Assembly (NCBI GenBank): GCA_028277205.1
Contig: JANQGT010000010.1
Coordinates: 1 to 38,490, forward strand
Length of the DNA: 38,490 bases
Source of the DNA: Candidatus Altimarinota bacterium
Lineage (GTDB): Bacteria > Patescibacteriota > Gracilibacteria > BD1-5 > UBA2023
Reading direction: 5' to 3'
The notes beneath the pieces were generated by a model. That model had not been told where the DNA came from, did not search any database, and saw nothing but the letters and a program-made list of their open reading frames with translations. Shown piece after piece: positions 21,793-32,851 of this stretch. A program made the position numbers and the translations under genes. Every line of letters starts with the position of its first letter. The stretch's first letter is position 1.

Positions 21793-23613
21793 CTACTCGA
21801 CCGTCACGCTCTTGGCGAGATTTCTCGGCTTGTCGACATCATTTCCGAGTACGACGGTCATATGATAGGCAAACAGCTGAAGCAGAACAACCTGGACAAA
21901 CGGCACGAGCTCATACACCGTCTCCGGAAAGCGCAGCACATCATCATACAGCGCCGCGTCCGCCCGATCGCTTATGACACCGATGACGGGACCCGAGCGA
22001 GCGTGGATCTCCTGCGTGGAGCTTTGATTTTTGGCGTGCAGGGGTCCGTCGGCATTCAGGATGATCGTGGGAAAATTTGCATCGATGAGAGCGAGAGAGC
22101 CGTGTTTGAGCTCTCATGACGAGTACGCCTCGGCGTGGTGGTAGGTGGTTTCTTTCAGCTTGAGCGCGCCCTCCTGTGCCATCGGCAGCTCCAGCGCACG
22201 CCCGAGAAAAAAGAAGTTTTGGTAGGACGCGTATTTCTCGGCGACAGTCCGTATCGCATCCGAGCGGGCGAGCATCCGGGCGATGAGATCGGGCAGCTTT
22301 CTCATCTCAAAGAGCAGGTACGCATACTCGGCGTGCGGGAGCGTGCGAGCATTTCCGAGTGCGAGCGCCATCAGCAGGAGCGTGAGGATCTGCCCGGTAA
22401 AGGCTTTCGTCGAGGCAACACCGATCTCGACACCGGCATGCGTATAGAGTCCCGCATCCGAGAGACGTGCGATGCTGGATCCCGGTACATTCACGACACC
22501 GAATGCATAGCCGCCCTTCGCTTTCACGAGCTTCATGCATTCGAGGGTATCGGCAGTTTCTCCGGACTGCGAGATGAAAACATAGACTCTGTCCGCATGA
22601 ATCCGATGCCAAGAGTATTTGAACTCCGCCGAGACCACGACATCCGTCTCTATACCGGACAAATGCTCGATATAGTGTTTTCCGACGAGTCCGGCATGAT
22701 AGCTCGTCCCCGACGCGATGATGACGATGCGCGATATGTCGCGCTTCGCGAGTGCTTTCAGCGTAGGACTGGCGATCTCTGCAGTCTCGAAATTCACACG
22801 TCCGGCAAAGACATTTTCCACCACCTGCGGCTGCTCGTGGATTTCTTTCATCATAAAATGCGAAAACTCCCCGAGCTCGGTGGCGATCTCCTCTCCGGAG
22901 AGCTCCTCACGATCGCGTACGATTTGCACGCCGCCATTGACGATAGTGTAGTCGTCGCGGGATCGCACGACGAAAATATCGCCGTCCTCCAGAGACACAT
23001 ATTCATCGCAGATGCCCTCCAGACTGCGACGATCGCTCGAACAGTAGACGCCATGCTCTGCAAATCCGAGCACGAGCGGGCTTCATTTTTTCGCGCCAAA
23101 GAGCCTGTCCGGATGATCACGATCCAGAAAAACAAGCGCATAGGCTCCCTCGATTTTCGAGGTAAAAAGGCGCAAAGACGAAATCGGATCATCCGAGGCG
23201 ATGGTCGCATAGAGATTGGTCGCGACCTCCGTATCCGTGGACCCCTGACAGGAGATCCCCTGCGCCGAGAGCTTTGCAGAAAGCTCGGACATATTTTCGA
23301 TGATACCATTGTGCGCCAGGTGGTATCGCCCATCGTATGAGATGTGCGGATGACAGTTTTGCTCGGACACACCGCCGTGCGTCGCCCACCGCGTATGTCC
23401 GATACCGACACGTCCATCCGAGAGTCCGATCGCATCCACGGCATTTTTTAGCTCCTGGATACGACCGACTCGTTTGACAGTGGCGATATCGCCGGAGTCC
23501 CGCGCGACGGAGAGTCCGGCACTGTCGTAGCCGCGATACTCCAGTCGACGCAGTCATCGCAGGATTTCGTCGCTTGCCGGATACTCTCCGAGATAGCCGT
23601 AGATACCGCACAT
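21793..23613 (-). CDS. glmS: glutamine-fructose-6-phosphate aminotransferase (isomerizing)
   Basis: MCGIYGYLGEYPASDEILR(G)LRRLEYRGYDSAGL...GIGHTRWATHGGVSEQNCHPH...FGAKK(G)SPLVLGF...SGTSYHAGLVGK...FISQSGETADTLECMKLVKAKGG...STKAFTGQ...AEAYSS(G)ELKHGSLALID...DVDKPRNLAKSVTVE, then TAG. Three UGA=Gly. Confidence 0.97.
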
Positions 23614-23675
23614 ATGAGAAATGTTTGAGAAAAAGAAAAATGATACGAAATTTCAGCAAAAACGAAAACGGAAAT

Positions 23676-23705
23676 TTGGATTTTTTCGATGGTGTATGCT
23701 ATACT
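23676..23705 (+). promoter_or_regulatory. putative promoter (TTGGAT-N18-TATACT)
   Basis: -35 at 23676-23681 and -10 at 23700-23705, upstream of the start at 23738. Confidence 0.45.
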
Positions 23706-23737
23706 GTGCAGACATATATGCTCCTGACAATACACGC

Positions 23738-24175
23738 ATGCAGCCTCCGGAAAAATCCAGCATTCTCGATACACTCAGCACCCTCGAGGGCTTTGCCGAC
23801 ATGGGAGCTACCGATATAGAGCATCTCGTCGAGATCTCGGAGTATACGCTTCTTGACGCGGGGACACAGGTATTTCGCGAGGGAGATGCATCGGACGGGC
23901 GGGCGTATATCATCCTCTCGGGACGAGTGGAGATCCTGATCGGGGATTCGGCGGTGACGACCATAGAGTCGGGAGCGATATTCGGCGAGTACGCCCTGAT
24001 ATCGGATGAAAATCGCACTGCCACAGCCATCACCGTCGAGCCGACCGAGTGCCTCATTTTGGGGCAGGAGCCGATGCGTCTGCTCGCGAGTGAATATCCG
24101 CATATCAATGCGATGATGCTATCCAGGATAAAAGAAAACATCACCCATCACCGCGGCGCATTCGCGGATATGTAG
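23738..24175 (+). CDS. cyclic-nucleotide-binding-domain protein
   Basis: MQPPEKSSILDTLSTLEGFADMGATDIEHLVEISEYTLLDAGTQVFREGDASDGRAYIILSGRVEILIGDSAVTTIESGAIFGEYALISDENRTATAITVEPTECLIL..., then TAG. CAP_ED/cNMP motif; no DNA-binding domain seen. Confidence 0.85.
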   Translation: MQPPEKSSILDTLSTLEGFADMGATDIEHLVEISEYTLLDAGTQVFREGDASDGRAYIILSGRVEILIGDSAVTTIESGAIFGEYALISDENRTATAITVEPTECLILGQEPMRLLASEYPHINAMMLSRIKENITHHRGAFADM

Positions 24176-24305
24176 ATACCCATATAGTCCTGCCATCCGG
24201 TCTCCGGCACGATTTTTTGGGTCAATCCTCCGCAGGATCAGCGCTTGTTTATCCACTCTCGACTGCGACAGTCGGGGCACTTTGCACAAACGACTGTATA
24301 CAGAC

Positions 24306-25655
24306 CTATGCGCGAGACTGAATATACTCGGTAAATTCGCGTAGTTGTCGCTCTAATATCTGCTTGGTTTTCGCCTCGATATTCAGACGTAAAAGCGGTT
24401 CGTTTGACGCCGGACGAATGTTTGCCCACCAGTCATCCGCACGAATCGTGACGCCGTCGCCACGTCGGGGAGAAAATCGCGCATAGTCGCGCTCCAGCGA
24501 ATCGAGAATCGGGACGACATCACGAACCTGAAAATTTGTCTCGGGAATCGCTTCATAGTTGTGAAATTCTTCCCAGATCACCGATGCGGGGATATCTCGT
24601 CTAGAGAGGTATTCGAGAAATATGACAAAGGCAATAACGGCACTGTCGATTTTCCCGCTATCGCGAAAAAAGTAGTGTCCCGAATGCTCACCACCAAATA
24701 CGATTTCCGGACGTGCCTGCATCGTTGCTTTGATATATACATGCCCTACATACTCCTCTACGATATGTCCGCCGAGACGCTCTACCCTATCGCGCAGATC
24801 GTCGCCTGTGACGGTATTGGTGATGATATGCGCGCCCGGATGGCGCTCCAGGATGATGCTCGCGATGATGGCGGACACCTACGTCCCGGAAAACATGCGT
24901 CCGAGCTCGTCGCATATGCAGACCCTGTCGCCGTCTCCGTCGAATATCACCCCGAGATCGGCGGACGTCTCCCGCACTCGACGGGTCATATCGAGCGTGC
25001 TCGCAGGCTCGATCGGGGTCGGCAGGTGATGCGGAAAATCACCATCGATATCGAAATACATCGCATCCAGCGTGATGCCGAGTCGCTCCGAGAGCGGACG
25101 CACGACGAGTCCCGCCACGCCGTTTGCCGCATCGGCGACGACGCGAATCGGCTTTATAGCACTGGTATTGACACGCGAACAGACGTGATCGAGCCACGCA
25201 GGTAGGATATCGCGCGTTTCGGCATTTCACCGGGTCGGTGGCGAAAAGTTGTCTTTGACAACGAGATCTCGAAGTAGCTCCCCTGTCTCTTTGAAGCTCA
25301 CGGGGACAGCATGGTTGCGACAGAGCTTTATTCCATTGTATTGTTTTGGATTATGACTCGCGGTGATCATCGCACCAAAATCGACATCATCGTAGTGCAG
25401 CGTGGAAAAATAGAGCATATCGCTCGTCACCATCCCGAGATCGACGACATTTTTGCCCTGTGTACGCACACCGTCGACAAACGAACGATGAAGCTCCGGC
25501 GACGACAGCCGTCCGTCGCGTCCGACTGCGATACGTGAAAAATCAAAATGCTGCGCGCATGCGCGCCCGAGTCTGAAAAACATATCCGCATCGATATGAT
25601 CCGGTACGACACCGCGCAAATCGTACGAACGGCAGAAAAAGTCGAGATGATGCAT
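24306..25655 (-). CDS. phosphomannomutase/phosphoglucomutase family protein
   Basis: MHHLDFFCRSYDLRGVVPDHIDADMFFRLGRACAQHF...VGRDGRLSSPELHRSFVDGVRTQG...GAMITASHNPKQYNGIKLCR...PPTR(G)NAETRDI...GVIFDGDGDRVCICDELGRMFSGT(G)VSAIIASIIL...FGGEHSGHYFFRDSGKIDSAVI...RPASNEPLLRLNIEAKT, then TAG. An upstream in-frame Met at 25703 is also possible. Confidence 0.93.
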
Positions 25656-25727
25656 GTGGAGAATATGAATGCCCGAGTATATGGGAAAATCTCGTAAATA
25701 CAATCATATGAGCATGCAGATAAGAAT

Positions 25728-25755
25728 TTGCATTTTTCACACTTTTCGCCATAAT
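25728..25755 (+). promoter_or_regulatory. putative promoter of tRNA-Leu (TTGCAT-N16-CATAAT)
   Basis: -35 at 25728-25733 and -10 at 25750-25755, directly upstream of the tRNA. Confidence 0.4.
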
Positions 25756-25764
25756 GGCGCGCAC

Positions 25765-25849
25765 GCTGGGGTGGTGGAATGGTAGACACGCAGGTTTCAG
25801 AAGCCTGTGCCCACAGGGTGTGAGAGTTCGAATCTCTTCCCCAGCACCA
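25765..25849 (+). tRNA. tRNA-Leu, anticodon CAG
   Basis: GCTGGGG...CCCCAGC acceptor stem, A discriminator, encoded CCA. Anticodon loop TTCAGAA in a CAGG/CCTG stem. Long variable arm (TGCCC-ACA-GGGTG) of a class II tRNA. T-arm GAGAGTTCGAATCTC. Confidence 0.93.
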
Positions 25850-25964
25850 GAAATTTTCAATACGGACTGAAAACGGACATTGAAAGAGATTATACATGTC
25901 CTCAGACAAATACGAGCTTTCAGCTCGCTCCCGTCGAAATACGCTCACACAACGCCAGCCGCTA

Positions 25965-25990
25965 AAAAGCCCCCGTATGCGGGGGCTTTT
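25965..25990. terminator. Rho-independent (bidirectional) terminator
   Basis: AAAAGCCCCCGTATGCGGGGGCTTTT: perfect GC-rich hairpin flanked by an A-tract and a T-tract. Located between the tRNA-Leu unit (+) and the end of the SLH gene (-). Confidence 0.9.
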
Positions 25991-26013
25991 ATGTAAACTG
26001 ATTTCTGTAGGAG

Positions 26014-28131
26014 CTATCTCGCCACTGCAAACGACTCATCTGCTTCGAGGGTATTCATCGTCTCGACGACGATCTTTGATACCTCTGCGCGGGTGATCGG
26101 ATCATTTGGTCGAAAGACCAATCGTCCGTCTACAGTCTGACCGCTCACGATACCGAGCTGGCGTGCCGTCTCCACGTATCCGATCTGCCAGGAATCGACG
26201 ATATCCGTAAAGGCGGTGGTGCGAACCTCTGAAGCTATACCCGCAGCATTGAGGAGGATTTTCATCGCCTCGGCGCGAGTGATAGGATCATTCGGACGAA
26301 AGACGAGTGCGCCATCAATCGTTTGTCCCGAGAGAAATCCACGCTCCAAAGCCGCCGCAACGAGGGGTATCTGCCACGGCTCGACGACGTCGGTGAATAC
26401 CGTAGTCCGAGCCGACTCATCGTAGTCGATATCGAGTCCTCTCATGACCATTTTCAGAAATTCGGCACGGGTTGCAGTATTTTCCGGACGAAATGTCCCA
26501 TCGGCATATCCCGAGACGACACCCATCTCGGCGAGTCTCATGATGTATTCGCGAGCAAATGTATCGGCAATATCGGTAAATGACGCGACACTGTCGGTTT
26601 GCTCATCGGAGGTACTATCCTCGTGCTCTCCGCCAGTCTCCGGCACGAGCACAAAGTACGACAGGTGTGCAGTATCAAATTCGACGATATTTTCCTCTAC
26701 GACGATCCGATCGTGAAATTCGAAATTTCTCCTGTCTCTGGAGCTGTAGACGAGCAAGCGAGTCTCGTCGGCGTATGCTACGGGCACCGTGATTTGTATC
26801 GGTCGGCTAAATTCGAGATTGGACGTATCGCTTCCGGCAAACAGGATAACGACATTATTTTCGCGTGTTGCCTGATTGACGAGCTGTACGGGAGCGCGGA
26901 ATTTTCCGTCCCACTGTTCATCGGATGTGATCACGGTATCCCCGGGTATCGTGAGAAACAGCGATGAATTCGGATTGGTCTTTAGTACGATCGATCCGCG
27001 TCCGCTGGTCGCGACTACCCGTCGCAGTCCATCAGCCAGCTCTGTCTCAAATTCTATGGTTCACGCGAGAGTCACGGGAGCGATGATAGACTGATCAACT
27101 CGTGTCAATTTCGTGGAGAGATTTTCGCTTTCTTGTATTGCTTTCTCGATATCGGGAGCTGTGCCGCATTTTCCGTCATACGCGCTCGATGTGTGATCTC
27201 CGTCCGGACAGTCATCGAGCGTCAGGCGGGATCCTCCCGATCCTCCACCTCCACCACCGCCGGAGCTGCTACTGCTACTGCTGGTCGTGGGATCGTCTAC
27301 CGCGGCAAATGTCGATGCGAGACACGTGTAAATGGTCGCGACTTCGCTCGAGACTGTAGCAACGGCGGACTCGGGCGAAGGTGTCCCATTGCTCGAGCAC
27401 GTCGCGGTCGCAGAGTTTGTAAGACCCGTAGTCACAAATCCCGATCCGTGATCGGTGCGGATATCGATGCTGCCGTCGCTGACTCCCGGGACGGGAATGT
27501 CTACACGGATGGGCTTTGAAAAGAGAAACGAAATTGAGCCAGATCCAAATCGGGTCGCACCGCTGATGGTGCCAAACCCCGAGACCGTCGTATCGTCGGA
27601 GGTATCCTCCGTGTCGAGATCGTCGGTGCTAAAGGGGCTGCCGTCAGTAGTAGAGATCTGCACTCCCGCGGGCAGGATGACGCGAGCACTAGAGCTGCCG
27701 ATCTGAGAGGCGATCTGCACCGCCCGCTGCACCGTGACCTGCGTTATCTCAGTCTGGCTGATGCGAGAGTCAACCTCTACCACAGATGAGAGCTCGTCAA
27801 CCGTGATGGAGGTGGGATTTTCAAATGCTGTAGTCGTACTGTCGGTGGAAAACGAATCCGACTGTCCGTAGTATCCGATACCGTCAATATTGTACGATCC
27901 AAAGCCGTATCCATATCCATATCCGTATCACCATCCGAGGCTTCCGTACCCGTATCCGTAGACAAAGTCGGATATCGTGAGACCGGTAACGTCCGTATAA
28001 TCGGGGTAGACCGCGCGCCAAAATGCGGCGAGCGCACTGTTTGCGCTTGCATTCGCGATGATCATCGCGATAATGACCGTCGCGGCAGCGAGCGATCGTG
28101 CGGTGAAGCGAATCGATGACGATGTATTCAT
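26014..28131 (-). CDS. S-layer-homology surface protein, three C-terminal SLH repeats
   Basis: MNTSSSIRFTARSLAAATVIIAMIIANASANSALAAFWRAVYPDY...VYGYGYGSLGW(UGA)YGYGYGYGFGSYN...DDPTTSSSSSSSGGGGGGGSGG...VTLA(UGA)TIEFETELADGLRRVVATSGRGS...then SLH repeats SFTDIADTFAREYIMRLAEMGVVSGYADGTFRPENTATRAEFLKMV, VFTDVVEPWQIPLVAAALERGFLSGQ...FRPNDPITRAEAMKIL, AFTDIVDSWQIGYVETARQLGIVSGQ...FRPNDPITRAEVSKIV, then TAG. Confidence 0.9.
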
Positions 28132-28279
28132 ACGTGGAAAGATCGAGAAGCCAAAAAATGAGCAGAGAAATTTTAGTCGATGGAGCCGTAAAAGTCAATT
28201 CATTTTTCAAAAATATTTCTCTAAATCCTCAAAAAATATCGTGTCATATCCGAAACACCAGAAACACATCGATCATATC

Positions 28280-28885
28280 ATGTCTTCGAAAGTCACAAAA
28301 GAAGAGAAGATCTGACGCCTCCGAGAGTTTTTTCGAGCGCATGAGATTCGTCTTTTTTTTGATTTTGACGATACGATCGTACATATCGAGAGCGGTCTGT
28401 ATGGAAAGTACACGCTTTTGAAATGGTTTTGGCGCAAAGAGGCGCATGAGCGCTCGCAAACTGTCAACGACATCATGGAGGCGACACGCATCAATCCGGC
28501 ACTCATCGAGACAATATCGAAAAGCAATCTCCGAGGAAATGCCATCATCATCAGCCGAAACTATCATGCGGTCATACGCGCTTTTCTCATGCGGCATGCG
28601 GATATCCTGCAGGACCACGGCATCACGCTGGTATGATGAGTCGGGCAGTGGGGAGGACGATTGCGATTTCGCTCACGCGAAAAGCTGGATTTTTTAGCAT
28701 CAGGATCGATGCTCGTCGCCGATATGTTTGAGGATAAAAGGCTCCATGCTCACCCTCGGGTCATCCTCGTACAAAGATTGAGCTCGATGGCGAAATGACT
28801 CATATATTTTAGAAAAATACTCAAAATCGCCGGGTTTTTCATCGCAAAAATTTTGAAAACAATAAAAAACCAAGAAAAGTCGTAG
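28280..28885 (+). CDS. HAD-superfamily hydrolase-like protein
   Basis: MSSKVTKEEKI(UGA)RLREFFRAHEIRLFFDFDDTIVHIESGLYGKYTLLKWFWRKEAHERSQTVNDIMEATRINPALIETISKSNLRGNAIIISRNYHAVIRAFLMRHADILQDHGITLV(GG)VGQWGGRLRFRSREKLDFLASGSMLVADMFEDKRL..., then TAG. HAD motif I FDFDDT. Confidence 0.65.
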
Positions 28886-29225
28886 ACCGTATCAAAAATC
28901 GCTTTTGCAAAAAACGAGATTTCACATACTGCTGTATCGAAAAAATCATTATTATGTCGGATCACTCCCCAAAAGACAATCAATCCGCACGCAATCCACA
29001 CGAGCCTCCAAGAAATCCCGATATTCATCTGCATACCGACACCCACTCTCCGAAGGGCATGCGTAGAGGAAATCATCACATTCTTGCGACAGCGATTTTG
29101 ATGGATATAATTTTCTCGATCACCCACAACAACAGTCCCCTTTCTTACATATGAAAATCAATCAATGCATTGTTTTCAAATAATGATACTATCATACCAC
29201 CTCTTTTTTCATCAAAAAATCACAC

Positions 29226-31436
29226 ATGTCTAGAGCCTTAGATATTATTTTCGATCCATTTTTTATTGCACTGTCAGGCATCGGAATTGGTGCCTTCGCA
29301 CTCCGTCAGGCATGGTCTCGCAAATATATACAAGAAACTCCCAAAATGCTTATCTGGATATTTCTCGCGAGTCTATTGATCGCGAGTACGATACATATCA
29401 TCCCGGAAATATACAGAATTTTTCTTTGAGAACACAATTTCTCCTATCTTATTTCACGACACTTACAGCTAACGTTTTTTACAGTATTTATGGGGATATT
29501 ACTCATATCTCCTCTTCGTGTGCCGCTTCTGGAAACATACACGACCGACCCGAGAGATCACCAATACGGGGCTCGCCCGAGACAGGCTGGTATTTTTTCT
29601 TGGATCAATCTGCTATGGGAAAAACATATCTGACCATTTCCCATTATCACGATCATCGTTGTCATGGTTTTTCTCGGATTTGCCCTCACACACCTTTGAC
29701 AGTTTATGAGTGTCGACGAACCAAAATGGCTATACGAAAGAGTGCCGCAACTGTATACAGCACTCTCCAACGGAGCATGGGAAGAAACATACATCAACGA
29801 TAAGCCCGGTATTCTTCCTTCCTTACTTGCGGGGACGATTTCTTCTTTTTTTGATTTTACATGGTTTGAGAGGCGACCCGAGATTTTCGAGTGGTATCTC
29901 TTTATTTGGCGCCTGCCTATCGTACTGTTTTCCGCGGGTATGCTCCTGCTCGTGTACCTGTATTCGAACCGACTTTTTGGTAAAATGTTCGCAGTGCTCG
30001 CTACCGCATTGATTGCATTTCATCCTATTTTGATGGGGATATCCCAGATCGTCAATCCGGACGCAACTCTCTGGAGCACCTCGCTTCTCGCATTTCTGAC
30101 ATTTTTTCTCTACATCAAAGAAAACAAATTCCGTTATGTTCTGTTAACCGGAATATTTTTATGACTCGCCTTGATCTCAAAATTTTTTGCTTCATTTTTC
30201 TACCTGCTGTTTTTCGTCGTCATACTCTGAGAATACTTACTCGCACTAACAAAAAAAGAGCAATTTTTTACGAGAATCCTAGATCTGCTAAAAATATACG
30301 GCATTTCCATGCTGGTGTACACATTCCTCTTTCCAGCGACATGGATCAACCCTGAGCAAATATTTCTGTGAACGATAGCATGAAATCTTGTATCCACGGG
30401 AGTGATCTATGGAAGTGTCATATTATTCATCGTTGCTATAGACATATTTTTGCTCGACGAAAAAATAATCGGAACAGTGCGTCGAAACGCGTGATTGTTT
30501 TGCGCTACGAGTATCCTATTATTGACGACACTTCTTTTGGGAATTGCGATACTTCTTCAGTACAACGTACTTTTTTGAGAGCCATTTTTTACTTTCAACG
30601 ACTACGTGTTTTCATGAGCGATTGTGCGAGGGCTTACGCCAGATTTGATAGCACTTATAAATAATCTCTTCGTATCATTCTATTCAACTTTTTATGTGTT
30701 GCCGCCGACACTCTTACTTGGATTTTACGGCAGCATATTTGTGATGCTCCGATACTATAAAAGATTTTCACGGTTTGAAATGTTGATGTTACTGACGATT
30801 TTTGTTTTTTATTTCATCTTCATATTTGGCGGAGTCAAATCGTGATACACGGCATCGGCAAGATACCAGATCATACTATTCCCCGTGATAGCATGTCTCG
30901 TGGCACTCGTGATCACCCGTATACTCCCACATAAAGGGGTATTGACAGCTATCATAGTCGCAAGCATTATACCCATTTGAAGCATATTTCCATTTTATTT
31001 TGTCTATACAAACAGTCTCAACTCGCAAGACTACGTAACGACTGAGCTATGGTGATTCGGGTGATATGAGGTTGCACAATTTCTCAATGCACTTCAAGAA
31101 ACGTCCGGTCAAGATATCGCCATATGGGTCGATAGAGAAGGGGTCAACAATTTTTACTCCTGAACAACTTTTTGGCGAGGCAGGCACAATCCCTTTGAGC
31201 ATTCACAAATCGAATACCTTGTTCTCACTCCAGGAGGAGAGCGAATTTTTCGAAAAGCACTCAAAGATTGGAAACAATGATCGCGCTATCACTACGCATA
31301 TATCGCCGCAAATACATCAATCTTGGAATACTATGAATCTGCAACACCCATCTACATTAAGCACATAGGGCACAAAAACAACTGGATAAAAGTCGTGCCC
31401 GTATCGAGTGAACGACGGTATTCACAGGCACCGTAG
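29226..31436 (+). CDS. GT39/ArnT-like membrane glycosyltransferase (dolichyl-phosphate-mannose-protein mannosyltransferase-like)
   Basis: One 736-codon frame when 16 in-frame UGAs are read as Gly. MSVDEPKWLYERVPQLYTALSNGAWEETYINDKPGILPSLLAGTISS...LYSNRLFGKMFAVLATALIAFHPILMGISQIVNPDATLWSTSLLAFLTFFLYIKENKFRYVLLTGIFL(G)LALISKFFA...VKS(G)YTASARYQIILFPVIACL...ELW(G)FG(G)YEVAQFLN..., then TAG. Confidence 0.85.
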
Positions 31437-31588
31437 ATACCAATGGGCAAATTCACAGTACTTTTTTCAGTGCACTTCTTTGAATCGATTTTCCTTAGAA
31501 CTGGAATCTATTGACTCATTCCCGACTTAACGGGATATCCTGTCAAAAGGATGGTATGAAGATGATTTCATGGCAATCTCCCTGCGTC

Positions 31589-32851
31589 CTATCAAATTCG
31601 TTTTTTCATCAGATGCCGCAGGACCACAGCATTCCCCAACGCCATGAGCGAATATGCCGCTACCGTACTCAAAGCAGCAGCAATCGCTCAATACAGCGGA
31701 ATGAAATACCAATTGAGTCCGATATTGAGTAACAGCGGTCAGATAAAAACAAGCGCTCGCAGGTGCCCACCCATCTCATAGTCGATAAATCCATTGAGCG
31801 TGATGACGATCGCGGTCACAAATACAAACGCACTGAAAATCTGCAAGACGGAAGCGGCGGGGATGTACTCCACTCCGTAAAAAAACGACAAGAGCATGGG
31901 CGCAAACCAAAAAATCGCGATACAAAGTGGCACAAAGAGCAGTATAATCGCAAGGAAATTTCCCCTCACGAGAGCGTGTTTGTCGTTTATATTTTCTCGC
32001 TGTATGATGAGCGGAGCGAGACCCATGCTCATGACGAGTGCGATCTGCGGCAGTCGATTCACGAGATTCTTCGCGGCGGTATACCATCCGAGCTCGATCT
32101 CACTGCTGAGCCATCATATCATGATGGTGTCGATTTCCGTCAGGACCATAAATCCGAGAGAGATAAAAAAGAAAGGAACGGCATTTCGCAGGATCGTCAC
32201 GATATCAGACCGACGAAGCACCATCCATCCAGAAAGAAAGTGACGATGACGAAAAAGCACCCACACGGCGGCAACCGCGACCGAGAGAGCAAACACCATG
32301 CTCGTGGAGGCGAGTGTCATCTCGGTATACGCGACAAAGACACCCGCACATGCGAGCAGTAGTCAATACTCCAGCAGATTGAGCAGACAGGCGGAGCGCA
32401 GATCGTGAAATCCCCAAGCGATTTCACGAAAGTAATTTGTGATGATGCGTCCGGTCACATACAGTACGAAAGCCCCCGAAAACCCCAATCCGTATCACGA
32501 GACATCGGACGGGACGAATGCCAAAAAGGCGATCGTCGCTCCGAGGAAAATCGCAAGCGTAACAAGTCTCACGAAAAACGCATGCCGGAGAAACGATGAA
32601 GCGTCTGCGGAATGGGCGACATGCGCGAGCAATACGCGCGACGAAGTCCCAATACCGAGATCGCCGACCGTCGCGAAGATCGTAAGTATCGCAAACCAAA
32701 AGCCCCATACCCCGTACGCCTCGACACCGAGCTCGCGGGCGAGGATGACATTCGTGATCAGGATACCGATAAAAGCAACTCATTTTGACGCAGCCGCCCA
32801 GAGCGTTTCCCGTACGCCTTTGGATCGCAGGAGTCTTTTTAGGATTGCCAT
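31589..32851 (-). CDS. polysaccharide flippase (Wzx/MATE-like), 420 aa
   Basis: MAILKRLLRSKGVRETLWAAASK(G)VAFIGILITNVILARELGVEAYGVWGFWFAILTIFATVGDLGIGTSSRVLLAHV...TEIDTIMI(G)WLSSEIELGWYTAAKNLVNRLPQIALVMSMGLAPLI...FFYGVEYIPAASVLQIFSAFVFV..., then TAG. Confidence 0.87.

Noticed and set aside
27240-27300. Short Gly/Ser-codon repeats as a possible CRISPR or VNTR array
   Set aside because: They are in-frame codon repeats in a protein linker, with no spacer-repeat structure.
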